Assembly (NCBI GenBank): GCA_003219355.1
Contig: QHOQ01000113.1
Location: forward strand, 1-13,520
Reading direction: 5' to 3'
DNA: 13,520 bases
DNA from: Verrucomicrobiota bacterium
GTDB taxonomy: Bacteria > Verrucomicrobiota > Verrucomicrobiia > Chthoniobacterales > UBA10450
The position numbers and the translations under genes were made by a program. Of the stretch, positions 6,457 to 12,997 are shown piece after piece (position 1 is the stretch's first letter; the number at the start of each line of letters is the position of its first letter). The notes below the pieces were generated by a model that saw only the letters and a list, made by a program, of their open reading frames with translations, was not told where the DNA came from and did no database searches.

Positions 6457-7422
6457 TTAAAAGTCTGCGCCTTGCTTCAGCGCAAATTCAGACAAGTAAT
6501 ATGCCGCGACCGAACCGACGATCTGAAGACTTTGGGCGCTGAGCTTGTCGATGGTATCGTCAGCTGTGTGCCACCAGGCAAAATCAAAGTCGATCATGTC
6601 GACAGTTGGAATTCCGATTGCGTTCAAGGGCGTGTGGTCGTCGGTCATTTCGCGATCGAAGTAGCTGAAATAACTTCGGAATTTCAGCGCATCGGCCGAC
6701 GCAAAAATATCTCGCGCCATTTCCACAGGCGAATCCGTTGGCAAAGTGACATCCAGAGAATGGTCGCCTACCATGTCGAACAAGATGCCACCGCGAAATT
6801 TTTTCCCCGTCCCAGAATCTGCAAGCTGCCGGGCGAAATAGCGGCTTCCGTACAAGCCATCGGTCTCGGAAAAATTCTCGTAGGCTTCTTCGCCATCAAA
6901 GAACACCAGTTCAACCTTGGCTGCCAGATTCGGGTGCAGTCCGAGGACTCTGGCCAATTCCAACAGCAACCCAGTGCTCGAACCACCGTCGTTAGCTCCG
7001 ACAAACCGGATGGTGTCGAACGTCTTTGTGTCATAATGGGAGCACAACAAAAAAGACGGCGCCGTGCTTGCCAGCGCGCGAAAACGCGCAATAAGATTGA
7101 GAAATCGTACCTTGCCTCGCGGCGTGTCACCGGTGAATGCCTGCCGGATTACCTGCCAACCGAACATTCGAAGCTCGCGCTCGATATAATCCCTGGATTT
7201 ATCAATGGTTTCCGAACCGGGCGGACGCGGCCCGAGGTCAACCAGGCGCTCGACATGAACCAAAGCTTTATCCCCGGAAAACTCCTCCCAAATCCTGTGC
7301 TCCGATGCGTGCAGCGGATCCACGCCCAGGGTTAGGACGAGGAAGACGGAGACCGAAGGGGCAAGAGCGGACGAATGGAATCGCCTAGCGAAACAAAGCG
7401 CCACCCACGTCGTACGTTTCAC
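6457..7422 (-). CDS. Exported M28-family zinc enzyme, glutaminyl-peptide cyclotransferase-like
   Basis: A 321-residue protein of the M28 metallo-aminopeptidase fold. An N-terminal hydrophobic stretch (about 20-39, ending LHA before Ser40) suggests export to the periplasm or beyond. The metal-site motifs are intact: SHYDTK (128-133, His129), GANDGG (142-147, Asp145), FFDGEEA (174-180, Glu178/179), LFDMVG (214-219, Asp216), DDHTP (261-265) and WWHTADD (283-289, His285). The series SHYD.K, GA.D, FDGEEA, LYGSR, LFD..G, DDH.P, WHT.DD is the pattern of glutaminyl cyclases, which convert N-terminal glutamine of peptides to pyroglutamate, rather than that of true M28 aminopeptidases with two full zinc sites. 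The first codon is GTG at 7422; no ATG is available. It begins 16 bp after parB, so the two may share a transcript without sharing a role. Enzyme class is firm; cyclase versus peptidase is inference. Confidence 0.82.
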   Translation of the reverse strand: MKRTTWVALCFARRFHSSALAPSVSVFLVLTLGVDPLHASEHRIWEEFSGDKALVHVERLVDLGPRPPGSETIDKSRDYIERELRMFGWQVIRQAFTGDTPRGKVRFLNLIARFRALASTAPSFLLCSHYDTKTFDTIRFVGANDGGSSTGLLLELARVLGLHPNLAAKVELVFFDGEEAYENFSETDGLYGSRYFARQLADSGTGKKFRGGILFDMVGDHSLDVTLPTDSPVEMARDIFASADALKFRSYFSYFDREMTDDHTPLNAIGIPTVDMIDFDFAWWHTADDTIDKLSAQSLQIVGSVAAYYLSEFALKQGADF

Positions 7423-7438
7423 TTCATTGACGGCGGGA

Positions 7439-8380
7439 TCAGGTATCGCTCGCCATCAAACCAAGAGCGGCAACGATTCGCTGGAGATCGTCGTTTCCGT
7501 AATACTCGATCTCGATCCGTCCGCGCTTCTCTCCATGGTGAACGGTCACGTGAGTAGCAAGATGCTGTTGCAGGCGATTCTGTAAGTCCTCGATTGCCGC
7601 TGGCGTGACCGTTTGGCCGGTCCCAACTTGTCGGGACTTTCGACGCGATCGGCCGAGTCCAAGCTGTCGAGCCACCAGTCGTTCAGTAGCACGAACGGTG
7701 GCACTGCGTCGCAAAACTGTTTCCGCCGCGAGCAACTGTTCCGCTTGGGCTTTTAATGCAAGCAAAACTTTGGCATGACCCACCGAAAGCAAATTCTGAG
7801 CGAGCCAGATCTGGACCTGTGGATGCAGATCCAACAGCCGCATGGCATTGGCCACCGCCGCCCGGCTGCGACCGACCTTCAGCGCGATGTCCTCCTGGCG
7901 CATCCCAAATTCGCCGGCTAATCGGGCGTAACCCTGCGCCTCTTCGATCGGGTTTAGGTCGGCGCGCTGCAGGTTTTCGATCAAAGAAAGTTCGAGAACC
8001 TCCAGGTCGCTAGCGCTCCGAATAATGACCGGCACCTGGGTAAGACCAACCTCCTGGGCCGCGCGCCAGCGGCGCTCGCCAGCGATCAACTCAAATCGAA
8101 CGCCGACTTGCCGGACGATGAGTGGTTGAATGATTCCATGTTGTCGAATTGAATCGATCAGTTCCTGCAACGCTTCCCGCGCAAAATCCTTGCGCGGCTG
8201 CAAAGCGCTCGGGACAATGCTTGCGAGAGTAACCTGATAAACTCTTTCTCCCGATTCGGCATCCGTTCGCGGAGTGACCACGGGAGTCCCAATGAGTGCG
8301 CCAAGACCTTTGCCAAGACCGGATCTCGCCATGGTCGGTGAGGCTACCGGAACGGCCCAAGGAACGCAAACAGCAACCAT
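7439..8380 (-). CDS. parB: Chromosome partitioning protein ParB/Spo0J
   Basis: ParB binds parS sites near the origin and spreads as a CTP-dependent DNA clamp to segregate chromosomes. All domains are present. Numbered from the 8380 start (313 residues), they are the RGLGKGLGALIG-type N-terminal motif that recruits ParA (20-31), the CTP-binding box LIAGERRWRAA (98-108), ENLQRADLNPIEEA (136-149), the helix-turn-helix with QEDIALKVGRSRAAVANAMRLL (about 162-183) and the dimerisation domain at the end. The start is debatable. The ATG at 8380 has by far the best Shine-Dalgarno in the window (GGAGGAG, 3 nt away) but adds an odd hydrophobic 16-residue lead. The ATG at 8332 (MARSGLGKG) fits the family start but has no ribosome site. 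No parA is adjacent: a divergent mqnD is upstream. Confidence 0.94.
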   Translation of the reverse strand: MVAVCVPWAVPVASPTMARSGLGKGLGALIGTPVVTPRTDAESGERVYQVTLASIVPSALQPRKDFAREALQELIDSIRQHGIIQPLIVRQVGVRFELIAGERRWRAAQEVGLTQVPVIIRSASDLEVLELSLIENLQRADLNPIEEAQGYARLAGEFGMRQEDIALKVGRSRAAVANAMRLLDLHPQVQIWLAQNLLSVGHAKVLLALKAQAEQLLAAETVLRRSATVRATERLVARQLGLGRSRRKSRQVGTGQTVTPAAIEDLQNRLQQHLATHVTVHHGEKRGRIEIEYYGNDDLQRIVAALGLMASDT

Positions 8381-8383
8381 TAT

Positions 8384-8390
8384 CTCCTCC
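8384..8390 (-). promoter_or_regulatory. Strong ribosome binding site for parB
   Basis: On the minus strand GGAGGAG lies three bases before the ATG at 8380. Most other starts in this window have no recognisable Shine-Dalgarno, so this one is notable and is the reason for preferring the longer parB. Confidence 0.55.
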
Positions 8391-8444
8391 ACTTAAATTG
8401 GCCAGATTGTTGCGCGGTTTATGGTGGCGGATAGCATTGCGCTC

Positions 8445-9317
8445 ATGTCGTCGGATCGCGGAGTTTTCACGCTCGGTCATTCACCCGATCCCGATGACGC
8501 GTTCATGTTCTATGCGATCGCTCGAAATAAGATCGATCTCCGTGGTTATCGTTTCGAACATCGACTGGAAGATATTCAGACGCTGAATGAACGCGCGCTC
8601 CGGGGTGAACTGCACATCTCGGCGATCTCGATCCACGCTTATGCACACGTAAGTAAGCACTATGCGCTCCTGCCCTGCGGTGCGAGCATGGGCGATGGGT
8701 ATGGCCCACTTGTAATCACGGAGACAGCGCGCAAATCCAACATCCCCGCATCAGATGTCGATCGTCGCAATTGGCTGCGCGAACGGGTGATCGCGATACC
8801 GGGCCGGATGACCAGCGCTTATCTCGCATTGAAAATTTATCTTGGCGATTTCAGGGACGTCGTCGTGCCGTTTGATCAAATTTTCGAGGCCGTAAGAAAT
8901 GGGAGCGCCGACGCCGGTCTGATCATTCACGAAGGCCAACTTACTTACGCTCGCTCCGGTTTTCAGAAACTGACCGATCTTGGCGAATGGTGGAAGCGCG
9001 AAACAAATTTGCCGCTCCCGCTTGGCGGCAATGTGCTGCGCAAAGACATTCCGCATCCCGTGCAGCACGATCTTTATCAAATCATCCGCGAAAGCATCGA
9101 GTTCGGCCTGGCTCATTGGGATGAGGCAGTACGACATTCGATGTCCTACGCGCGCGACATGGATACGGACCTCGCCGGCAAATTCATCGGCATGTATGTG
9201 AACGAATTTACTCGCGATTATGGTGAAACCGGACGCGCAGCCATCCGAAGGTTTCTACACGCCGCACGCCACGCAGGTTACATCGACACTCCAGTCGAAG
9301 TTGAGTTCGTGCAATAG
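8445..9317 (+). CDS. mqnD: 1,4-dihydroxy-6-naphthoate synthase-type protein (MqnD), futalosine menaquinone pathway
   Basis: A 290-residue periplasmic-binding-protein-fold enzyme of the MqnA/MqnD family. MqnD converts cyclic dehypoxanthine futalosine to 1,4-dihydroxy-6-naphthoate in the cytoplasmic route to menaquinone. Landmarks, numbered from 8445, are LGHSPDPDDAFMFYAI (10-25), ISAISIHAYAHV (58-69), GDGYGPLVI (83-91), IPGRMTSAYLALKIYLG (118-134), VPFDQI (141-146) and AGLIIHEGQLTY (157-168). The last contains His162, the expected catalytic histidine. The canonical SPCPND is here SPDPDD. I start at the ATG at 8445 because the family begins only a few residues before the GxSP motif; an ATG at 8421 would add eight residues, and neither has a Shine-Dalgarno. 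It is divergent from parB and stops 7 bp before the convergent small gene. No other mqn gene is in the window. Confidence 0.88.
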   Translation: MSSDRGVFTLGHSPDPDDAFMFYAIARNKIDLRGYRFEHRLEDIQTLNERALRGELHISAISIHAYAHVSKHYALLPCGASMGDGYGPLVITETARKSNIPASDVDRRNWLRERVIAIPGRMTSAYLALKIYLGDFRDVVVPFDQIFEAVRNGSADAGLIIHEGQLTYARSGFQKLTDLGEWWKRETNLPLPLGGNVLRKDIPHPVQHDLYQIIRESIEFGLAHWDEAVRHSMSYARDMDTDLAGKFIGMYVNEFTRDYGETGRAAIRRFLHAARHAGYIDTPVEVEFVQ

Positions 9318-9324
9318 CGAGGCA

Positions 9325-9501
9325 CTACTTCTTCGGTTTCTGTGCCTGGCCCGTTTCCTTCACGACAAACGACTTTACGCGGGCAAACTCCTTCTGGAAG
9401 CCGTTGGCAAAATCATGTGGTCCGTACTCGAAAAGCACGACGAAGCAAAAAGCCAAAACGATGAAGAGGACGAACCAAACGAGCCCACGGAATAACGCCA
9501 T
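9325..9501 (-). CDS. Small single-span membrane protein, unknown function
   Basis: A 58-residue hypothetical protein. From the ATG at 9501 it has a very hydrophobic N-terminal span (LVWFVLFIVLAFCFVVLF, about residues 7-24) and then a charged, lysine-rich tail (GFQKEFARVKSFVVKETGQAQKPKK ending), so it is probably an inner-membrane protein with the tail in one compartment. The frame stays open to an ATG at 9636, but those extra residues look non-coding and would put a polar lead before the membrane span. It converges on mqnD with only 7 bp between the stop codons. I do not recognise a family with a known function. Confidence 0.6.
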   Translation of the reverse strand: MALFRGLVWFVLFIVLAFCFVVLFEYGPHDFANGFQKEFARVKSFVVKETGQAQKPKK

Positions 9502-9611
9502 CGCAAAATCGTAACTCGCTTGAAGTGGGCGGTCAACGCTGCGCATTCCAGGCAAAATTTGAATTGAAACCGGGACGAGAACTGCAATTCTTTTCGCACG
9601 ATGCGCGTCCG

Positions 9612-9674
9612 GCTGCTCGCTCCACGTGAGCAGCATCGTATTTTCGCTAAATCATCAGGAGGCGATCGCGCCTC
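9612..9674. repeat. Two GC-rich stem-loops in the gene-free stretch
   Basis: GCTGCTC (9612-9618) and GAGCAGC (9628-9634) form a perfect 7-bp stem with a 9-nt loop, followed on the plus strand by a short T-containing run. GAGGCG (9659-9664) and CGCCTC (9669-9674) form a perfect 6-bp stem with a 4-nt ATCG loop. Neither has the long U-tract of a standard intrinsic terminator, though the first could be a weak plus-strand one. A structured small RNA is an alternative. Confidence 0.3.
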
Positions 9675-9856
9675 GGCTGTGGAAAGGACGATTTTCTAGA
9701 GACGGAACGTGCCAGACGTAAGACGCTATCGCTATTGATATATCCTGACTCGGGAAGCGTGGCGTTGTGTGGTTGATGTGATCGCCAAACGTTTCGGATG
9801 AAAGATTGACAAATTGCACCTGGGCCGCCTTGTGTCTTGCGCGGGGCAAAATTACT

Positions 9857-9884
9857 TTGCGAGGCGTAGATCGCGGGTTATATC
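9857..9884 (+). promoter_or_regulatory. Promoter candidate for tRNA-Tyr
   Basis: TTGCGA (9857-9862) and TATATC (9879-9884) are separated by 16 bp and match the sigma-70 hexamers at four of six positions each. Initiation would fall near 9891, about 9 bp before the mature tRNA 5' end, a normal arrangement for a single tRNA gene. A TTGACA at 9806-9811 has no acceptable -10 partner. Confidence 0.35.
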
Positions 9885-9899
9885 GACGCTCGGATTGAC

Positions 9900-9983
9900 G
9901 GGTAGGTTCCGGAGTGGCCAAACGGGGCAGACTGTAAATCTGCTGGCTTTACGCCTTCGCTGGTTCGAATCCAGCCCTGCCCA
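9900..9983 (+). tRNA. tRNA-Tyr (anticodon GTA)
   Basis: A full class II tRNA folds from the sequence. The acceptor arm GGGTAGG (9900-9906) pairs with CCTGCCC (9976-9982), including one G-U pair, with A9983 as discriminator. The D stem is CCG/CGG. The anticodon stem GCAGA/TCTGC surrounds the loop CTGTAAA, giving anticodon GTA, which reads the tyrosine codons UAC and UAU. A long variable arm (GGC...GCC) is typical of bacterial tRNA-Tyr. The T arm GCTGG-TTCGAAT-CCAGC is canonical. The 3' CCA is not encoded, so it must be added enzymatically. The gene converges on the RRM-protein gene, whose stop codon is 30 bp away; a small TTCGC/GCGAA stem lies between them. Confidence 0.97.
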
Positions 9984-10013
9984 ATTCAACTGTCGATTCG
10001 CTTTTCGCGAACC

Positions 10014-10355
10014 TTAATGGCCTCGTCGCTGGCCACCGTCGCGGCGACCACCACCGTATCCGCCGCCTCCACCGTAACCGCGTCCGCCACCACCGGGCGG
10101 GCGTGCTTCTCGCGGCCGAGCCTCATTCACCGTCAGTGGCCGACCTTCAATGGTTTGGCCGTTGAATTTTGAAATGGCGTTTTGAGCGTCCTGCTCCGAA
10201 CCCATCGTCACAAAAGCAAAGCCGCGTGACTTGCCGGTGAATTTATCTTGCATGAGAGTGACTTCCTGCACAGCGCCAGCCTGTGTGAAAAGCTCCTGCA
10301 GTTCGTTTTCCGTCGTGTTGAAGGAAAGATTGCCTACGTATAATTTAGTTCCCAT
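10014..10355 (-). CDS. RRM-domain glycine-rich RNA-binding protein
   Basis: A 113-residue protein consisting of one RNA recognition motif and a short Gly/Arg-rich tail. RNP2 is LYVGNL (5-10) and RNP1 is KSRGFAFVTM (42-51), with aromatic residues at the RNA-stacking positions. The tail after about residue 84 is RGG-like (PPGGGGRGYGGGGGYGGGRR) and likely binds RNA non-specifically. This architecture matches the bacterial Rbp proteins of cyanobacteria and other phyla, several of which are cold-induced and act as RNA chaperones. The ATG at 10355 has no Shine-Dalgarno. Instead the bases directly in front of it form one arm of a perfect 12-bp inverted repeat (10355-10366 with 10420-10431), suggesting translational control by leader structure. 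It is divergent from the ketosynthase genes. RNA targets are unknown. Confidence 0.92.
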   Translation of the reverse strand: MGTKLYVGNLSFNTTENELQELFTQAGAVQEVTLMQDKFTGKSRGFAFVTMGSEQDAQNAISKFNGQTIEGRPLTVNEARPREARPPGGGGRGYGGGGGYGGGRRDGGQRRGH

Positions 10356-10431
10356 TGAGTTTATTCTGGAAAACGCAGCCAGGTCACTGTTCCCGCTTAT
10401 CGGATTTCAAATCGCCACTGAATAAACTCAA
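10355..10431 (-). promoter_or_regulatory. Perfect 12-bp inverted repeat overlapping the RRM gene start, possible RNA switch
   Basis: TTGAGTTTATTC (10355-10366, plus strand) is exactly complementary, inverted, to GAATAAACTCAA (10420-10431), with 53 bp between. In the minus-strand mRNA the 5' arm lies about 55-75 nt upstream. The 3' arm covers the eleven bases just before the start codon and its A. Pairing would hide the ribosome entry site. The stem is AU-rich (3 G-C pairs of 12), so it could melt with temperature or be opened by a protein. As DNA it might instead be an operator. Confidence 0.5.
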
Positions 10432-10539
10432 CTGACAATCCACCAACTTCCAAGCTTCCGTTTCCGTTTCGGCCTCATTACTAAAATGCTTCTTTTAAGA
10501 AAGCAATAGGAAATCGCGAACCCCTTTTTTTTGTCCAAA

Positions 10540-11769
10540 ATGCGCGAAAATACCGCTGGGAACGGAAAAGATGCTCCTGCCCGTGTCGCCGTCGTAGCCG
10601 CGGGCGTTGTCAGCCCGATGGGGTTCGGACTGGGTGAGACACTCGATTCGCTGCGGGAGGCCAGGGACTGCATCACTCGAGTGACGCGATTTTCGGTGAC
10701 GGAATGCCGATGCAAGACTGCCGGTCAAGTGCCTGACCAGCGCTTGCTCGACGAGAGGCGTGTTGCCGGACGCAGCACTCAACGGTTGCATCGCACATCG
10801 CATATGATAATCCACGCTCTGGGTGAAGCGGCAACACAAGGGCCTGGATTCAAACCTGAATTGACGATAATTGGAACAACCAGTGGTGGCATGTCTAATG
10901 GTGAAGATTACTACCGATCGTTACATCGACATGGCAACCTGAGACATTCACCGACCTGGATCGCGAATTATCCGGCGCAAAAGCCGGTGATTGATGCACA
11001 GGAAGCTTTTGGAATTTCTGCGCCATGTCAGGTGATTGCCAATGCATGCGCGTCAGGAACCAATGCCATTGGCCACGCGTTCGAATGTGTACGCTCGGGT
11101 CGCTACCAATGCGTATTGACGGGCGGATATGACGCACTCTCGGAACTTGTTTTCGTCGGGTTTGACTCACTTCAAGCCTCGACGCCAGAAAAGTGCCGCC
11201 CATTTGACCGGCATCGCAGCGGCATGGTCCTCGGTGAAGGCGCTGCGATTCTTGTATTGGAAAATTTGGATGCTGCGCGCGCACGCGGTGTGCCCATTCT
11301 CGCAGAAATAACGGGCTACGGCATGTCCACTGACAATTTTCATCTCACTCAACCGGATCCTTGCGGCGTTGGACCGCGGCGGGCGATGGAGCGAGCCCTC
11401 CGGAGCGCGCAGATCACGGCAAATGCAATCGATTACGTTAATGCGCATGGAACGGCGACTCTCTTCAACGACGCGGCGGAAGGCAAAGCAATCGCTGAGT
11501 TGCTTGACCGCGTGCCAGTAAGCTCGACGAAAAGCATGATGGGGCACTCGTTAGGTGCCGCGGGAGCGGTCGAGGCTATTGTCTGTCTGCTGGCGCTCCA
11601 GCATCAATTTCTTCCTCCCAACATCAATTTTCACGCTCCAGATGACGGTGTCGAGCTAGATGTTGTTTCGAACGAAGCGCGGCCGGCTGCTCTACGCACA
11701 GCTCTTTCGAACTCCTTCGGATTCGGTGGGACGAACGCTTCCATTGTGATGCGGAAGTTCGAGGTATGA
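10540..11769 (+). CDS. Beta-ketoacyl-ACP synthase (FabF/KS-alpha type), catalytically complete
   Basis: A 409-residue condensing enzyme of the FabF/KAS II fold, which extends an acyl chain on an acyl carrier protein by decarboxylative Claisen condensation. The full catalytic set is present: Cys170 in NACASGTNAI (168-177), His303 in NAHGTATLFND, Lys331 in SSTKSMMGH and His336, with the C-terminal GFGGTNASIV (394-403). The start is the ATG at 10540; a TTG three codons earlier is possible, and neither has a Shine-Dalgarno. Sequence such as GHAFECVRSGRYQCVLTGGYDALSE resembles polyketide-type KS-alpha or secondary FabF copies as much as housekeeping FabF. Its stop overlaps the next ketosynthase-like gene (ATGA), so the two products are probably made in equal amounts and dimerise. 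No ACP, ketoreductase or dehydratase gene lies nearby. The fold is certain; the product is unknown. Confidence 0.93.
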   Translation: MRENTAGNGKDAPARVAVVAAGVVSPMGFGLGETLDSLREARDCITRVTRFSVTECRCKTAGQVPDQRLLDERRVAGRSTQRLHRTSHMIIHALGEAATQGPGFKPELTIIGTTSGGMSNGEDYYRSLHRHGNLRHSPTWIANYPAQKPVIDAQEAFGISAPCQVIANACASGTNAIGHAFECVRSGRYQCVLTGGYDALSELVFVGFDSLQASTPEKCRPFDRHRSGMVLGEGAAILVLENLDAARARGVPILAEITGYGMSTDNFHLTQPDPCGVGPRRAMERALRSAQITANAIDYVNAHGTATLFNDAAEGKAIAELLDRVPVSSTKSMMGHSLGAAGAVEAIVCLLALQHQFLPPNINFHAPDDGVELDVVSNEARPAALRTALSNSFGFGGTNASIVMRKFEV

Positions 11770-12896
11770 GTCTGGCAATCGCCGGGATGGGGTGGATTAC
11801 ACCCCTAGGAAACGGCGTTGATCCGGTGTGGAAGCGTTTGCTCCAAGGGGCGGAGGCCTTCGCGGGAAAAATTGCGGAGCAGTTCGGTGATCAATCTTAT
11901 AGCGCGTTCCGAGTACCCGATTCGGCGTTGGCCAGCCTGGCGCCTCATCCACGCCTGCGCCGCGCCAGTGCGATTTCGCGGTTCGCCGCAGCCGCAGGCT
12001 TGGAGGCGTTGCAAAATGCGGGAGTGAAGTTTGGTTCCCAGAATGACGACCGAATCGCGCTCGTCTTCGCAATCTCAAACGGTGGCGTGATTTACACGAA
12101 GCGCTTTTACCGCGACATCGTCGAGACGGGCGCGCAATCAGCCAGTCCATTGCTGTTCCCAGAAACCGTCTTCAACGCCCCGGCGAGCCATCTTGCGGCG
12201 ATTTTGGGGATCACCGGCGCTACTTACACCCTTGTGGGGGACAGCGCTGTAGGGCTTCTGGCGATAAGAATGGCGGAGGATTTGATGACAAATGACTCCC
12301 TGGATTACTGCCTTGTCGTTGGGGCTGAAGAAGTGGATTGGCTGTTGTGCGATGCGTATCGGCGGTGGCGGCTTCTTCGTCTGGAACCGCCGGTGGAACC
12401 ATTCAGTAAAATCGAGCGAGGGATGATTTTGAGTGAAGGGGCGGGAGCAATTGTGCTCGCACGACAGGGTTCATTAATGATCGAGCGCACTCATACCGGC
12501 GGGTATTTCCGAAAACGCACGGAAGCAAAAGAAATCCTAAAGCGAATTATTTCCGACCTCGCGGAAAGCAAAATCGATTTTGTGATCTCGAGCGCAAACG
12601 GCACATTTATCGATCAAGCGGAATGTAGAGCATTACAGCGCTTAATCCCGGATACGATCATCTACACAGCCAAGCCAGCGGTTGGTGAAAGTGTTGGGGC
12701 TGCGGGACTGTGGCAGGTGATCCTTGGAGCGCAGGCCTTGGGTCGCGGCGAGCTTCCGCCCCTGCTCCACCTTGCGTCAACGATTCCGTTGCGGGTTCCG
12801 GCTGCACGCATGGCACTTACCAAGGCGCGTCACGCAATCGTGTTAAGCTGCGGAGTCAATCAGCAGGTCGCAGGCCTGCGGTTATCAATCCCATGA
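11766..12896 (+). CDS. Ketosynthase-like protein lacking catalytic residues (chain-length-factor-like, KS-beta)
   Basis: A 376-residue thiolase-fold protein that aligns with the preceding ketosynthase over its whole length. The start motif (AIAGMGWITPLGNGVDPVW), the SEGAGAIVL segment (223-231) and GAAGLWQVILGAQAL (311-325) are recognisable. Each catalytic residue is replaced: active-site Cys by Ser160 (VGDSAVG), first His by Asn278 (SANGT), second His by Glu308 (KPAVGES). Lys303 is kept. The terminal GFGGTN loop has become CGVNQQ. In type II polyketide and aryl-polyene systems such inactive partners (KS-beta or chain length factor) dimerise with an active KS and shape the product cavity; the ATGA overlap fits that role. 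It is shorter than a normal KS. Whether the serine retains any decarboxylase activity cannot be told. It overlaps a possible upstream start for lptD. Confidence 0.85.
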   Translation: MSLAIAGMGWITPLGNGVDPVWKRLLQGAEAFAGKIAEQFGDQSYSAFRVPDSALASLAPHPRLRRASAISRFAAAAGLEALQNAGVKFGSQNDDRIALVFAISNGGVIYTKRFYRDIVETGAQSASPLLFPETVFNAPASHLAAILGITGATYTLVGDSAVGLLAIRMAEDLMTNDSLDYCLVVGAEEVDWLLCDAYRRWRLLRLEPPVEPFSKIERGMILSEGAGAIVLARQGSLMIERTHTGGYFRKRTEAKEILKRIISDLAESKIDFVISSANGTFIDQAECRALQRLIPDTIIYTAKPAVGESVGAAGLWQVILGAQALGRGELPPLLHLASTIPLRVPAARMALTKARHAIVLSCGVNQQVAGLRLSIP

Positions 12897-12997
12897 TCCT
12901 GAACGTAATTCTGTACAGTTCGCAGCTGCTTTTGCCTCAGCACAGACCGCTTTTGGCTTTGCAGGAAGGCCCTGCTGCGGTACGTTCACCGTCCGCG

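Larger units (their letters stand above)
9502..9899. other. 398-bp region without a supported gene
   Basis: Neither strand shows a coding pattern with a credible start or homology; a minus-strand frame at 9655-9921 runs across the tRNA and is rejected. What it does hold is two GC-rich stem-loops (9612-9634 and 9659-9674) and a promoter candidate for the tRNA near its right end. It may also contain the promoter of the small membrane-protein gene, although I cannot point to clear hexamers. Confidence 0.55.

Noticed and set aside
6472..7335. Long plus-strand open frame (287 codons) opposite the M28/cyclase-like gene
   Set aside because: It is the antisense shadow of a gene with complete zinc-site motifs; its translation is Arg/Gln-rich with no recognisable domain.
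7546..7553. TCACGTGA, the core of a ParB-binding parS site, inside parB
   Set aside because: Only the central 8 bp match; the flanks needed for the 16-bp TGTTTCACGTGAAACA consensus do not. Other CACGTG hexamers (near 1326, 9624, 13159, 13233) are equally isolated, so I call none of them parS.
9655..9921. Minus-strand open frame of 88 codons in the gene-free stretch
   Set aside because: It starts within the tRNA-Tyr gene, has no ribosome site and no protein-like pattern.
9997..10011. TTCGC/GCGAA stem-loop between tRNA-Tyr and the RRM gene as a bidirectional terminator
   Set aside because: The stem is only 5 bp and no U-tract follows on either strand; chance or a weak effect is more likely.
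10525..10532. Run of eight T before the first ketosynthase gene as an intrinsic terminator
   Set aside because: No GC-rich hairpin directly precedes it; the nearby imperfect TGCTT/AAGCA stem (10487-10505) is AT-rich and 19 bp away.
11766..12896. The second ketosynthase as a decaying pseudogene
   Set aside because: The frame is intact over 376 codons, coupled to its neighbour by ATGA, and keeps structural motifs; only catalytic positions changed, which fits a selected non-catalytic subunit.
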